A stretch of DNA of 64,000 bases from Dichetophora obliterata (lineage: Eukaryota; Arthropoda; Insecta; Diptera; Sciomyzidae): assembly GCA_963920525.1 (NCBI GenBank), contig OY986435.1, positions 176,732,266 to 176,796,265 on the forward strand, in the 5' to 3' direction. The position numbers and the translations under genes are program-made. Of this stretch, positions 1 through 11,758 are shown in pieces (the first letter of the stretch is position 1; every line of letters begins with the position of its first letter). The notes under the pieces were generated by a model. That model searched no databases. It had not been told where the DNA came from and saw only the letters and a program-made list of their open reading frames with translations.

Positions 1-237
1 TTAATTGGCCGTCTCAATCACCGGATGTGAATCCAATAGAAAATGTTTGGGCAATAATGAAACTAAAGCTTCGACAAAAAAAAATATAAAAACCATTTAC
101 CAGTTCAAGCGCCATATTCTGGCAATATGCGCAGTCATACGCAAAAAAATTAGTACATATATGCCGTCTCGTTGTAGTGCAATTATAAGAAACGGACGAG
201 AATGGACTCTATGCTAACTATTTGGCGTAATAAAGAA
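1..237 (+). pseudogene. Tc1-like transposase C-terminal fragment (frameshifted)
   Basis: The 5' end reads NWPSQSPDVNPIENVW from base 3, the signature around the third catalytic aspartate of Tc1-type DDE transposases (usual form WPAQSPDLNPIENVW). The frame is lost in a run of A at about 77-84. The matching C-terminus resumes in the frame starting at 5 (IKTIYQFKRHI, then MPSRCSAIIRNGREWTLC) and ends with a stop near 215-217. The PSRC..I motif is typical of the last 30 residues of Tc1 transposases. The rest of the element lies left of the window. It is a dead fragment, since the frameshift separates the DDE signature from the C-terminus. Confidence 0.8.
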
Positions 238-2439
238 TAAATTAAATTAATAAAAATGAATTGTTTTTGTATATAAAATCATTGATTTCTTGGATCTCTG
301 CCGTACACGGTCTTCTTGAACACACTACTAAAAAAGATATTTTTTGACTTAAGTCCTTTGTACCTAACGCCAAAGATATATCCATTTATAAAAACAATTA
401 TATATTAAAAAATGCGCAAAAAAATCCAATCAGAAATTTCAATTTGAACCAGCTGATTTGGTTTCGTTAGTTATGACAACGTACGTTAGTGTTGCTGAAA
501 AATCGACTATCGCATTGTGAAGGTCAAAGGATCCTAAAGGATCGATAGGTTGCATGAAAATGGCACCAAAAACTGAAGGTGAGGCTTCATTTGCAATATT
601 ATTCTGATGAATAATATGCTTGAATTGAAATCCTATCTGCTCCTTTTTAGGAGCTAAATGGTTAATTAGTATTTCACACATTTTGATTCACATTATTGTT
701 TTAAGCAGACAAACAAACACAAATAAAACTAACTTTGAGGATTCATTCGAAAGGCAATGAAATCACCTTTCTAACAGTATATCATTGAACATCATCGACT
801 TGCCCTTTCCCAAGCTGTGCTCGTGGAAAAATGAAATCAATCCGTTGAAAGTACTAAATTTCAACTTTGAGTGCAATTTTCTCAGAATTTTGCGTAAGAA
901 ATAAAATTTTTTTAGAATCGATTTCATAATTTATTAAATTTGTTTTTTAACGACACCAAAAACATGATCAGATCTTTAATAATGAAAAATTTGGTTGTAC
1001 CTAAAAAAAATTAAACAAATATTCACATATATAATAAATGCAATAGTCAGTGGCATTTGAAAAAACAGGTCACCCGATATTTCATTGAAAATGTCATTTG
1101 AATAATGCCTAGTATTTTTGTTTTAAGGTACTATTACAGTGCGTAAAAAATTAAAAATAAATTAGAACATAGGGTCGTTAGAATATGGTTTTTTAAGGTC
1201 TTAATAATGCGTATACAACATTTTAGAAAAAAAATATCAAATAGAAAAAAAGTTATAACATTTATTCGTGTGTCGCGTGATATTCAAGAACCTTTAAATC
1301 TTTAATCGCGTTTTTGTCGAAACAAGGTTTTTCGAATCGGCTTCTAAGATATCTGGATTTCTAATTGATCGATTTCGATGAATCTTGATTCATTTTGATT
1401 CTTATAGACTCTGTTAAGCACTAAACCTATAAAAAGCCAAAAACTTTTGTATATTTTTTTGTATGACTGTAAGTTTCGGCAAAAAAAAGGGTTTTTTGTA
1501 CATTTTCTTTCAACGCATGCCATTTTTTCCTATTGGTTGGTTTTTTTACTTGTGTAGGTTTAGTGCTCAACTACAACCCTTAACTCGAGAATGTACTTTG
1601 ATTTTTTTACTTTCGACGCTTTGTAAATGCTGGAGACGAGAAGTCGACTGCAACAATTTTTTAAACACGCTAACTTCAACGCCCTCTAGAAAATTAACAA
1701 CAACTATAAAGACAAAAAAAGTTTTTGTTTTATTTCCTTATGAATATTTCTTTATTATGTAAATAATTTGAATCATTAAAGTTAATAAAACAAGGTAAAA
1801 AAAATTAATAAAAAAGGTGTTTTTTATAGCTACTACACACTGTAGTAGTACCTTAATTAAAAAACATCCGTTGGCAATTTTTTTATCAATTATAGAAATT
1901 TTTATATAAACAACTGTACCCTTTCATACCAATTTTTAAGCTTAATAAAATAATTTTTGTAAATAAAACTGAATTTAGAATTACTTTAGTTTGCATGGGA
2001 GGTAGGCGTGGCAGTTCACTGGTACGTCCATTTTAAACAATTATTATTTTTTTCTCCAAAGCTTTCTCCAAAGCTTCCAGAGCTTCCTCCATGAGCATGC
2101 CTCTAGCTAATATTTTTGTGATATGAATTTAAGCATTCTAAAACTTAAAAAGCACACTGTGCAGCGTCTATACATTATTAACACAAAAAAATTTTTAAAT
2201 AAATTTAAGCTCGTTGGACTGTGGGCATAAAGCTGCTGCTGTTGCTGTGAATTTGGCATATCTTCTAAACAAAAAGTGTGCCAAAATGCATGAAAAGTTA
2301 TACCCACGCAAAACAACAACTGCCAACAAATCAAGATGCATGAGTTATTTTTGGCAAGTAGGTGGATCGAAGGGGTTGTGTGAGTGGTGGTGTTTAATGT
2401 ACTTTTTAAAACTTTAAGAAATTTTTGGTTTTTAGCACA
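238..2439. other. AT-rich non-coding stretch
   Basis: No gene recognised. The stretch is AT-rich with many short homopolymer runs. An 80-codon open frame at 439-681 (-) has mixed composition but matches no family I recognise. No terminal repeats or tRNA-like sequence were seen. Confidence 0.5.
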
Positions 2440-3080
2440 TTTTTTTTTTTTTTTAGACTGAACCAACGCTCAGGGGATGCCCCCTATAAATGCGTAAGCA
2501 TTGTGTTGATTCGGAAGATGGGTGATATTTAGTTGGAGGGTGGATAGATGGAGTAGTGTCGGTGAAGATTTGTTTTGAATTTGCACAGCTCAAAACTGCC
2601 AGGAAACACGCTCGCAGGGAAACTATTCCACAACTTAACCGCGCGACTAAAGAACGAATTATCGCGGTAATGCGAGGTTCTATTAGGCATCGATGCAATG
2701 GTAAAGGGGTGGGCTTGGACAGCTGCCCGAGTGGACCTGGGAAACACACGAGCTGGTGGCGTCAGGCCATGTATCTCCCTTGAACACTTCCCATGGTAAT
2801 ACCTATACAGAAGGCTTAGGCAACCTACATTACGTCGATGCTCAAGAGAGTTGAGAGAGGATGAAATACTTTCATCTCCTATCAAATATATCGCACGACG
2901 TTGAATTAGGTCCAGAAGCTCCAAAAAAGATCTTGAAGCCCCTGCCCAAATGTGCGAATTGACCGAAGCACATCAAACAAAGTTTTGAAGAATTAAATAT
3001 CCCAGTAGTTCGCGGCATCATTGACGAACTTTTCGTGATGATTGCTTGAAGGAAGTTTCTGCATGAGCTGCTAGACTTAA
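2440..3080 (-). pseudogene. Jockey-like LINE, 5'-truncated 3' part with poly(A) tail
   Basis: The minus-strand reading contains LELLDLIQRRAIYLIGD followed by a region rich in PSTRAAVQAHPF and FFSRAVKLWNSFPASVF. This is the C-terminal tail of reverse transcriptases of jockey-type non-LTR elements. The frame runs about 2529-2965; upstream NSHIWAGASRSF continues the same frame before it breaks. Downstream the minus strand ends in 15 A (T run 2440-2454), the tail expected after target-primed insertion. The RT catalytic part and endonuclease are absent, so this is a typical dead-on-arrival 5' truncation. No clear target duplication was found. Confidence 0.75.
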
Positions 3081-5392
3081 AAAAAAAATTCATACAAAAT
3101 ATAATGCAAAGCAGCGGTTGTCAGCGCCTAACTTTTTCCACTCTATTACAACAACTTGAAGATATTAATGATTGTTGTAATTCGCCGAATCGCTCAGAGG
3201 CTAAGCTGCAGCAAAACAGCGTTTTCACTTTTTCAACGTTGCGGTATAACATTCCTTCACGAATTTTATTTTTCCATTTTAAGTTTCGATTTTAATTCCT
3301 TGACGAATTTTCATTACAATCCTGTCTACTTTTCATTAACCAAACTTCCTCAATATTTCGATATTGGGTTCGTGCATGATAAATCCTGACGTTTCTGCAT
3401 TGCGTCTTGCACGAAATTGGAACATTTATATGAAATTTTCGTCAATGAAGTGTATGGCCAAATCAGCATGTTTCGTCAAGGATCAAGAAAAATCGTACAT
3501 GATTCATTTGAGATTTTTTCAAGACTGGAACTACTGGGATGTTTTAGAGTGCTGCAACAACGCATAGCTATAAACACACCACACATATAAGTGTAAGATA
3601 TGTGTGTGTGTTAATGAAAGCGAAACTAATTTATTTGTTTTACTTTTTTGTTTAGTCAAGCCTAGTTAATTAAAGCCATATAAAAAGCCAACTAAAGCTG
3701 TTTTTATTACAAAAAATAAAAATAAAAAGCAAAGATTATTTTTTTCATATAAAGCACAAGTTAATGAACTTTTGTTTAAGTGTACTTGATTTTTTGTGCT
3801 TCTCATGCTTAAGTATATTTTTTAGTTTAGGTCTGATGCTTCTTATAATACATATAGCATTCTTAAAAAAAAGGGGCACAACTCAAAATGTCCCAATTTT
3901 GACGTTATCTTATAAAACTATTTGTAGTAATCTTCTACATCGCCTGTTTAAATTTTGTACACATATTCTTACACTTTCATAATAAAAAATTGTTTTGTCA
4001 CTTTGTTTTGTATGGAAATACTTGATGAATAAAAATTTTCTGTTGTGCCCATTTGTAGTTAGGGTGCGATATGTAGTTATTTGGCGCTGATTTCTTTCTA
4101 TGCACTAATTGGATTTTTCTTATTCATATGTGCATTTGTAAAAGTAAATCGCAAGTACGTGTGCATAAATTTGTGTGTGTGTGTGAGTGTATTTGTGGCT
4201 TAAATTTTATGTTGCTTGTTAAACCAAAAAAAAAAATCGCCTGGAACGAGTTCAAAAAAACTTTTCTCCCAATTGTAAAGTTCAAATCCGGTTACTTAAG
4301 TTACATATTTTTTAAAATTAGAATTTGAATCATTGCATAAATAAATTATATTCAACTCTTAACACAAAATTGCAATAGATTCAACTAGTAGCATTTAAAT
4401 AAAATGTCTTTACGTTTTCGAAATTAGCACACATGCTCATTCATTTATCTATCTAACAGCACAGTTCGAGCAAACCACAGCACAATTTAAAAATTTCTAA
4501 AATTATTAAATGGCATAGCTAACTTCAAACTAACAACCTTATTTCACAAAAAAATCAAACAACTACCCAAGTTGAAATCCGAATGATCCGGATATAATAT
4601 TGAGAAAATTTCCTGAATATTATCTGACTATATCCCTGAAAAATCTTCAATCGGATAAATAACATTTATTTCCAAATGCAGCCTATGATGTAATTACTTT
4701 TATGTTATTACTAGAAAAAACCTGGCGCACTGCTGCCACAAAGAAATAATTACGGAAATATGATTTAAGATTTGAAAGAGATATCATGTTTAATTTTAAA
4801 TAATTTCGAATCAAACTGTTTAGATTTTTTAAAGGGTTATTTAGTAACCGATCATTTATTGTTTCTTTAAAAAAAGAATTAAAAAAACAGATTAATTTTA
4901 ACAAATTTAAATTTTAAATTTACCGGCGTTTCGCAGATTGTTTATCTGCTTCATTAGGACGTCTTTGATTAGCTGATTTTACAAAATGGTAATAACAATA
5001 CAAACATTTTTCGAGCAACAATACATTGACCTTACAGATGTCCATACAACAATCATAAAACTTAAACATTTCTATTATTAGAATACATATGAACATTTAA
5101 AATGATTTTAGTTAAGTGCGTTTTGATAAACTACGCTTATGTTGTCTACGTCCTCTTTTCTGTTTACAGAATTTTTTATGTTTAATAACTCTTATAAATA
5201 AATTGTAATCAAAAAATTTACTTCGCGCGCAATTTATTTTATATTCTTGGTCACTTTTGTGCAAGCAATAAGTTGACGAAGTTTTAATAGTAAGTTCATA
5301 CTGAGTTTCATTGATGGGTAACTTAAAGTTCGAAAGTTATACTGAAAATTTGGACTGCTGGAAAAGTGACACGCTTCCTTGTCCAACGACCG
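3081..5392. other. AT-rich non-coding stretch
   Basis: No gene recognised. Short TG/CA tracts occur near 3600-3615 and 4170-4185. At about 4920-4975 a GC-richer stretch (GGCGTTTCGCAGATTG) stands out from its surroundings but is unassigned. Confidence 0.5.
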
Positions 5393-5720
5393 TTAAATGT
5401 TACCAGTAAAACAGCACGTGTAAATTGGGGTTAAATACTGAATTCCAAGGCTGTGAGACCTATTAAACGCAAAGCTTGTCAAAAGTGTAATTTCTGGTCG
5501 AATACTGAATTCTGAGGCTGTGCGACCTATAATTCCAAAGCTATTCAGTATCGCAAATTTCAGTTGCATATGTGGTGCCACGACACTTCAATATTGTGGT
5601 CGAATACCGAACTCCGAGGCTTTCGATATAGCAAATTTAAACTGTATGGGAGGTGCCATGCCCCCTTGACCTACGCCTATAAAAAGCATTCAGGGGAACG
5701 GCACGTATAAGCTTTACGCA
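5393..5720 (+). repeat. Dispersed repeat, inverted relative at 25490-25735
   Basis: The block contains repeated phrases such as GGTCGAATACTGAATTC, AGGCTGTGCGACCTATA and GGAGGTGCCATGCCCCCTTG. The same phrases occur in opposite orientation at 25490-25735. Internally the phrase recurs about three times at roughly 100-bp spacing, suggesting minisatellite growth. The 25-kb relative follows a Helitron-like 5' end, so this may be the body of a non-autonomous Helitron (DINE/HINE type). That assignment is inference. Confidence 0.5.
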
Positions 5721-6582
5721 AAACCTTTTTACCGTTGTACACCACCTCTATGTTGCTCAAATAGTGCTGAAAAAGAAAGAGCTTTTTTCTCACTAAGAAT
5801 AAGAATAAAGATATTGTATGGTTATTAATTTAATTTTAATTAATTATTTAAAGTCTGATTATCAAATTTATATAGCCTATGTCCTAACTAGGTGCCATAA
5901 CTATCCAATAGAAAAATATTTATAGAAGTAACGTTTACCGTTCTAAAGCTTTGTTTTCCCGAATGTACGTGAGTACTATATTTTTAAATAAGTCTAAAAA
6001 ATATAATATTTTTAGAATTATTTTTGAGCTTAATGCCAAATAAGTTCATGAAACAGCAGGTTGCAACAATAACAAAAAGTTCATTGCAGAACAAACCACC
6101 AATCAGACCAGGCAGACTGTTTCGTTGACAGCTACATAGCTTCTGTGGTTTCTGCAACACCATCCACTTTGATAAGCTTATACAAACACCTTCTGTTAAA
6201 TCAAAACAAAATTATTGTGATGTGTGCCGCCTTCAAATCAAAGATTTGGTTCTGCAAAGATTTGTTTGTTGTGCTCTTTGCTTACTTTTTGAGTACCCTT
6301 TTATATAATAGTATAAATTATAATATTTTACAAATAAGATTAACCAATGTTTTTTAGTTTTATGTTCCCTAAATTTTCGTATACATATTTTACCAAAAAA
6401 AAAATTAAACACGCAAATAAATGGAAGTAAAACACGCTTTTAACGAAAAAGTTAGCAACTAATACCTAAACATTAGGGTGGATTGAAAATGAGATTTTCC
6501 AATAATCGAAATTTAATACCTGGCAAAATGTGACCACTGGCTTCTTAAACTACCATGCAAAAAATTAATCATCTGTCTTGAT
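5721..6582. other. Non-coding stretch
   Basis: No gene, RNA or terminal-repeat structure recognised. AT-rich with short open frames only. Confidence 0.5.
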
Positions 6583-7370
6583 GTTTTGAGGTGCCCCAAC
6601 GGGGTCAAAGTTGAGAGTGAATGGGTAAAAATTCACAAAAAGGCACACAACTGCCCTGGAGTCTCTCGTAGAGCAATCAAATGTAAGACCAACCCTCATT
6701 AATTTCCCCCAATAAACATTTTCTTAGAACATACCTACCCCCTATCTCTACTCCATAAGGGGGCTCCCACACAAAATTCCAGATTTGACGAAATTGTTAA
6801 AAATTGGCCGCCACAGGTTCCAGGTTGCCACTAGGGGTATAAAATGTATGACCGACTTACATTATTTTTTCACCATAAACATTTTTTCAGAACATAGCTG
6901 CCCCCTATTTCCACTCCCTAAGGGGGCTCCCATACAAAATCTATATTACAGTTAGGAAAAATATAGGAGAACAAGCTTCATAATGCCACACAACTGCCCC
7001 GGAGTCTCCCGTAGAGCAATTAAATATAAGACCAACCCTCATTAATTTCCCCCAATAAACATTTTCCTAGAACATACCTATCCCCTATTTCTACTCCATA
7101 TGGGGGCTCCCATACAAATTTCAAGATTTGACGAAATTGTTAAAAATTGGCCGCCACAGGTTCCAGGTTACCACTAGGGGTATAAAATGTATGACCAGCT
7201 TACATTATTTTTTCACCATAAACATTTTTTCAGAACATAGTTGCCCCCTATTTCGACTCCCTAAGGGGGCTCCCATACAAAATTTATATGACAGACTGGA
7301 AAATTATAGGATTAATTTATTAATTTCCCTCATTAAACATTTTATAAAACATACCTACCCCCTATCTCCC
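6583..7370 (+). repeat. Left arm: tandem 340-bp units
   Basis: Copy 1 (about 6583-6955) and copy 2 (about 6983-7316) share the phrases ACACAACTGCCC.GGAGTCTC, CATTAATTTCCCCCAATAAAC and TTGGCCGCCACAGGTTCCAGG. A third partial copy, 7311-7370, keeps only CATTAAACATTTT...ACCTACCCCCTATCTCC. Within each unit two shorter versions of GAACATA.CT.CCCCCTAT...GGGGGCTCCCA alternate, so the arm is itself built from smaller duplications. Confidence 0.8.
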
Positions 7371-7442
7371 TACTAAGATATTTCATATTATTTATTTTAT
7401 TAGAATTCACTTTTATTAATAATTCCTTGGTTCGTTTGTCAA

Positions 7443-8408
7443 TTGCATTCAAACGAATTGCCGCTGCGACATTTATTGGTAGTTTTGGATGGAAAAACAT
7501 CAGGCCCTCAATGTTTTTCAGGTCCTATAGGATCCCAACTACAAAAGTGTGAGGCAATGCCAATCGTAAAATTTTCTGTTATTCCTACAACACTACCAGA
7601 CATCACCAATATTGACCTCAGCTCTGACCAAAAATATCTTTTTAATATAATGACAGCTATCAGCAGGGGTGAATTTTCTTCAGATCTGGCCAATACGAAA
7701 CCTGGACCCCTCAACCATTCTAGATGGCTAACTACAGCAAATCGTATTTTAAGGTTATATGCTGCTAAAACTGATCCCGAAAAAAATTTATTAATATTAG
7801 CGACTTTTGTGATGAAAGTTTATGGTCGAATGTGGTTTATAATCAAGTGTAATCCCTCTTGCACAAACGGAGCTAACCACTTGTGGCAAACAATTAACCT
7901 GAGTCGATACTTGGAAGACAATTTAAAAAAAATAATACATCCAGTGATTCAACGAAATGGTTATTTCGGTAATACAGAAAATGTCCTTATCGCTATGCTC
8001 GCAGATGAAAGACAAGAGATACGTAACCTAGCATACAGACGCATTCTAAAAGCAAGATTAGAGAAAAATTATGGGTTACGAAAGTTCGAAGTACCTTCTT
8101 TAAATTTTGATGCTGAGGATTACACGGACTTAATAAATTGGCAAGACCATCAAATAACTGAGCCACCTTTGACTTTAAATATTTCAAACGAATTCTTGGA
8201 GAATATTGTCGAAAATGGTCTTGGTACACATCACAATATAAAAAATTTTCCTTGCCATACCCAAGCAGTAGAGCGCTGCATTAAGCTGGTGACAGATGCG
8301 TCCAGTTCCGTTTGTGGAGAAAGTAAACGTGATGGATTTATAAGAGCACGACTATTATCACGCCAGAAGATGACGTCCTTTAATACAAAGGAACAATTTA
8401 ATGTGTAG
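7443..8408 (+). CDS. Uncharacterised transposon-associated protein, C-terminal part
   Basis: A 321-codon frame without interruptions, far longer than chance in this AT-rich DNA. The first codon listed is TTG and the first internal ATG is at codon 39. An in-frame stop lies at 7401-7403, and the frame before 7443 already reads WFVCQ into HSNELPLRHL, so the annotated start is arbitrary: an upstream exon or 5' part seems to be missing (TTTATTTTATTAG at 7391-7403 could be a splice acceptor). Visible motifs: NELPLRHL (4-11), SRWLTTANRILRLY (93-106), FPCHTQAVERC in the last quarter, RDGFIRARLLSR near the C-terminus. I recall these motifs from a family of uncharacterised arthropod and cnidarian proteins whose members are longer at the N-terminus; this is unchecked. 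No DDE triad can be assigned, so no function is claimed. Confidence 0.75.
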   Translation: MHSNELPLRHLLVVLDGKTSGPQCFSGPIGSQLQKCEAMPIVKFSVIPTTLPDITNIDLSSDQKYLFNIMTAISRGEFSSDLANTKPGPLNHSRWLTTANRILRLYAAKTDPEKNLLILATFVMKVYGRMWFIIKCNPSCTNGANHLWQTINLSRYLEDNLKKIIHPVIQRNGYFGNTENVLIAMLADERQEIRNLAYRRILKARLEKNYGLRKFEVPSLNFDAEDYTDLINWQDHQITEPPLTLNISNEFLENIVENGLGTHHNIKNFPCHTQAVERCIKLVTDASSSVCGESKRDGFIRARLLSRQKMTSFNTKEQFNV

Positions 8409-8639
8409 TACCTAATTTAAATACATTTTATTAATTAACAACATTTTCATAAAAAATAATTCCATTCACTTTTTTTAATAACGATGGGGCACCGAATTGT
8501 GGAATTTATATATTGAGGTATGTCATTTAAGCATTTATAAATAATACAAAAAATCTTATTCCGCAAATAATATCAACTATTTGGATATATGAAGTTGTCT
8601 ACTGGGCGACTTCGGGGCAGTTGTTGGACTATTTAAAGA

Positions 8640-9031
8640 TTGTTCTCCAATAATTTTCCAGTCTGTCATATAAATTTTGTATGGGAGCCCCCTTAGGGAG
8701 TGGAAATAGGGGGCAGCTATGTTTTGAAAAAATGTTTATGGTGAAAAAATAATGTAAGTCGGTCATACATTTTATACCACTAGTGGCAACCTGGAACCTG
8801 TGGCGGCCAATTTTTAACAATTTCGTCAAATCTGGAATTTTGTATGGGAGCCCCCATATGGAGTAGAGATAGGGGGTAGGTATGTTCTAAGAAAATGTTT
8901 ACTGGGGGAAATTAATGAGGGTTGGTCTTACATTTGATTGCTCTACGAGAGACTCCAGGGCAGTTGTGTGCCTTTTTGTGAATTTTTACCCATTCACTCT
9001 CAACTTTGACCCCGTTGGGGCACCTCAAAAC
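8640..9031 (-). repeat. Right arm of inverted repeat
   Basis: Near-exact reverse complement of the left arm. It reads from TAATTTTCCAGTCTGTCATA (inner) to CCCCGTTGGGGCACCTCAAAAC (outer). It matches the inner end of left copy 2 and the outer end of left copy 1, so a single unit here faces a duplicated unit on the left. Identity by eye is well above 90 percent, implying recent insertion or conversion. Confidence 0.8.
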
Positions 9032-11171
9032 GTTACGCTACAAACTCCGGTTTTTGCACTAATTCATATGTACTATTAGTTCATCTTTTGGTGACTATTC
9101 CATTTTGAAATTCAAAAAAAAAATTTTTCCCAGTACAACTTCACTCCACACTACTAAACATGTTCATGAAATTTTGTCCTTTTAACCATAAACAACCGTA
9201 GAAAAATTTTTTAAGGGCCAAGTTGACAGTCAAACTAGCTAATGACCTAGCGTACATAAATAACTAAGTTTAAATAGCCTTATTAGTTTTTAACATTCTT
9301 CTGTGGCAAAGCTCACTAGGAAGAAGAAAAAGTACAGCATTAAAAACAACTCAAAAACCACTTTTACCCGTTATACAATAGCGACACTAAAGTGTATAAC
9401 TTTTCCTTATGAAAATTAATTATGAACAAATGCAAAATAGACGTCATGCTTAAATATGCCGTTATCTAGCAGATCGTTCGGTACATTTTAACCACTTAAC
9501 GCCAAAGACAAGCATTTGAGGTGTCAAGCAAAATTTTCAATGGTATTTAGTACTAACATATATCGCAAAAAGCACTTCATTCATTATCTCTGGTTAAACA
9601 TTAAAGTGTTTGCCATGAAAAATTAATTAAAAAACTTTAGAATAACAAAAATCATAAGCGCAGCAGCAGCAGTTGCGACTGTGGCTGCGGCTGCTATAAA
9701 GCACCGTGTTTAGCCTGTTATTTCATAACGATTTAATATGCTATATTTTTTTTTCTCAACTTTGCATACTCGTTTAATTAAACCAGTGCTGACTGATTGT
9801 CATGATGGCTTAAGCCAGACATCACAGTACCGGCTTATCGGCGAAACCAACGCGATGACAACAACCCGTGAGCACTCAATTGCTCCAGTTGCCGCTGTTG
9901 TACATGCATGCAAAATTCAACATAAAGGTCTGCAAGCATCAAATTTTGTTTAAGTCTTAAGCAGTTTTAACAGTAACGTTGCATATTTTATTGTGACACT
10001 AATTCAGTTGGGCTCGAGATGTGCCGTCATAGCTGGAACTACTCCAAACATGCAAGATTTGTTATGTATTTTAAACTAAGATGTGACCAAGGAAATGTGT
10101 CTGACATACACTCTCACATTTGAGCCTATGGTTAATTAAACATGATGGAAAATTAGTCTCATGATATTTATGCTGCAACCTAATCACAGTTTGCTAAGGT
10201 TCACATGGTTCACTTAATAATGGGCTTGAGCTATTCCAAATCAATATCTTTGTAAAAAAATTTTCTTAGTTTAAGGTCTTACACGTAGAGAAATAACTTT
10301 CTGATATTTAGAAATCACTTTGTTTGGTTAAATAAAAAAATTTAAAATTTATTTTTATTGTGAGCATATTTTTTAAATCATCAGTTTGTTAGATGCATTT
10401 TTAATATATTTTTTAAAAGAAACTCCATTTTCAGTATTTTAACAATTAACACGCACCCTTAATCAAGCAAATTGACACTTTCTTTACTTTCTCAAACATT
10501 TCTCTAAACATCAAAAATATTTTTTGATATATGTTAGTGTATGCTTGCAGTTAAAATTTATTATCTCAATTTTAGTTTGGTTCCCGCTACTAGAATGAGT
10601 TAATTTATTCATGCTTCAAGAAAATTGTTGATGCAAAATTAAGAAAGTTTTAACCAGGATTGAATCCCACGACTTCCTTTAATGGTTTTTAATTTTTTAT
10701 TGATCAATCAATTAAAATAGGATTTTGTGCAGCTGTTGAAGTAATTTATATGTGGTTCCAAAAAATCATTTTCGTGGACGTGGCTATAGCAAACACGAGC
10801 ATCTGTTTTAAAATTTTTTGGCACATGCCATGTTCCTTCGTTATCTTCTAGGCTCGTCAGCTGGAACACGAAAACTCGGCCCATTTACCTTGGCAGAACA
10901 CGCACTGCATTTTAATTAAGAAAAGAGAAGTAATTCACTTTTATTCAAGTTTTTAAAGACACACAAAAATATCCAATTGGAGTAATTTAATTTTTCTCTG
11001 TTATCTTTGTTTTCTTTTAAAAAAAAACAGATTTTGACAATTCTGGTAGTATTGCCAAAAAGATCACGATTAGCAACGAGACTACCTGTATTATTCTCAT
11101 ATGATATCACTATCAACAGAGAGTGGAAAAAGCTGTACCTAATACGTAGCACTACAAATGCCCACAAAAAC
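9032..11171. other. Non-coding stretch
   Basis: No gene recognised. A short CAG-rich patch (about 9662-9672) and scattered AT-rich sequence only. Confidence 0.5.
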
Positions 11172-11758
11172 ACTCCAGGAAAAATCGGAAGGCTTCCATC
11201 TAAAAGTGATAAAGAAAAATCCCCACCGTAACGTTTGGAAGCTTAAGGGTAGTTTTGTATTTATGTTGTTTCCGAACCGCTTCCCTCTTGTAAAAATTAG
11301 AAGACTTACATATGGAAGTGATGAATAAGTATTCCCCATCATATCTTTTGGAACTATATTGGTAGTTTTGAATTTATGTTGTTTCCTTTTACTTATTGTC
11401 GAGCAATGACAAAAAATATTAATATCATTGTTTCCTAGCCGCTTATAATAGAATTCATGTTTACTGTCTTAAAAAAATATGTTTTACTGGTCGGCCTCGA
11501 TAGTCTAGTGGTAGCGCGCTTGACTGTCGCTCAGGGGTACCGGGTTCGAATCCTGGCCGGGCATTTTTAAAACAAGGGAGAGGAATGTTTCCATATTAAT
11601 TTTCAGAACAGGGGAGAGCACTGCTTCCAATTCACTTTTTAAGACAGCGGAGAGGAATGCTTCCCTCCAATGGCATACTTTGTAAAAAAAATAATGGAGT
11701 GTGCAACAAAGGGAAATGTTTCCTGGTTACATCCGGGAATGCTTACATTTCCTGGAGT
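11172..11758 (+). mobile_element. Inverted-repeat element with tRNA-like core, copy A
   Basis: Ends read ACTCCAGGAAA (left) and TTTCCTGGAGT (right), a perfect short terminal inverted repeat. The whole 587-bp unit recurs at 22166-23531, where it is split by a later insertion. A tRNA-Asp-like sequence sits in the middle (11494-11563), not at one end as in an ordinary tRNA-derived SINE. After it come several repeats of AGGGGAGAG...TGCTTCC. No protein frame. A TTAA at 11243-11246 is the empty equivalent of the site occupied in copy B. Confidence 0.7.
11494..11563 (+). tRNA. tRNA-Asp(GUC)-like gene or pseudogene inside a repeat
   Basis: A near-cloverleaf can be drawn. The D region has TAGTCTAGTGGTAG (A-box). 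The anticodon stem CTTGA/TCAGG closes a seven-base loop with GTC at 11526-11528. The T arm CCGGG-TTCGAAT-CCTGG carries a perfect B-box, GGTTCGAATCC. The acceptor stem pairs imperfectly (mismatch at the fifth and a weak seventh pair) and a T run is only weakly present downstream. The first half resembles eukaryotic tRNA-Asp. Because the same sequence is embedded in a dispersed repeat, a Pol III promoter relic is more likely than a working tRNA gene. Confidence 0.55.

Larger units (their letters stand above)
6583..9031. mobile_element. Unclassified element: long inverted repeats around one ORF
   Basis: The outer ends are exact reverse complements. The left reads GTTTTGAGGTGCCCCAACGG from 6583 and the right reads the complement up to 9031. 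Similarity continues inward for nearly 390 bp. The right arm (about 8640-9031) is a single unit. The left arm has the unit about twice in tandem plus a third partial copy (6583-7370, period about 340 bp). Between the arms lies a 966-bp open frame on the plus strand. No convincing target duplication is visible at the outer ends, so the superfamily cannot be named. Either this is a DNA transposon with tandemly expanded long terminal repeats, or a foldback repeat that captured a gene fragment. Confidence 0.65.

Noticed and set aside
439..681. 80-codon minus-strand frame with complex composition
   Set aside because: No motif recognised, and no splice signals or repeat context. Length is compatible with chance.
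2107..2466. 119-codon minus-strand frame with poly-Gln-like run
   Set aside because: Mostly low-complexity sequence overlapping the poly(A) tail of a LINE; no family features.
9738..9953. 71-codon plus-strand frame
   Set aside because: No recognisable domain, and the length is within chance expectation.
11494..11563. Functional tRNA-Asp gene
   Set aside because: The anticodon arm and B-box are good, but the acceptor stem is imperfect and the sequence is embedded in a repeat with a second, decayed copy. Kept only as tRNA-like.
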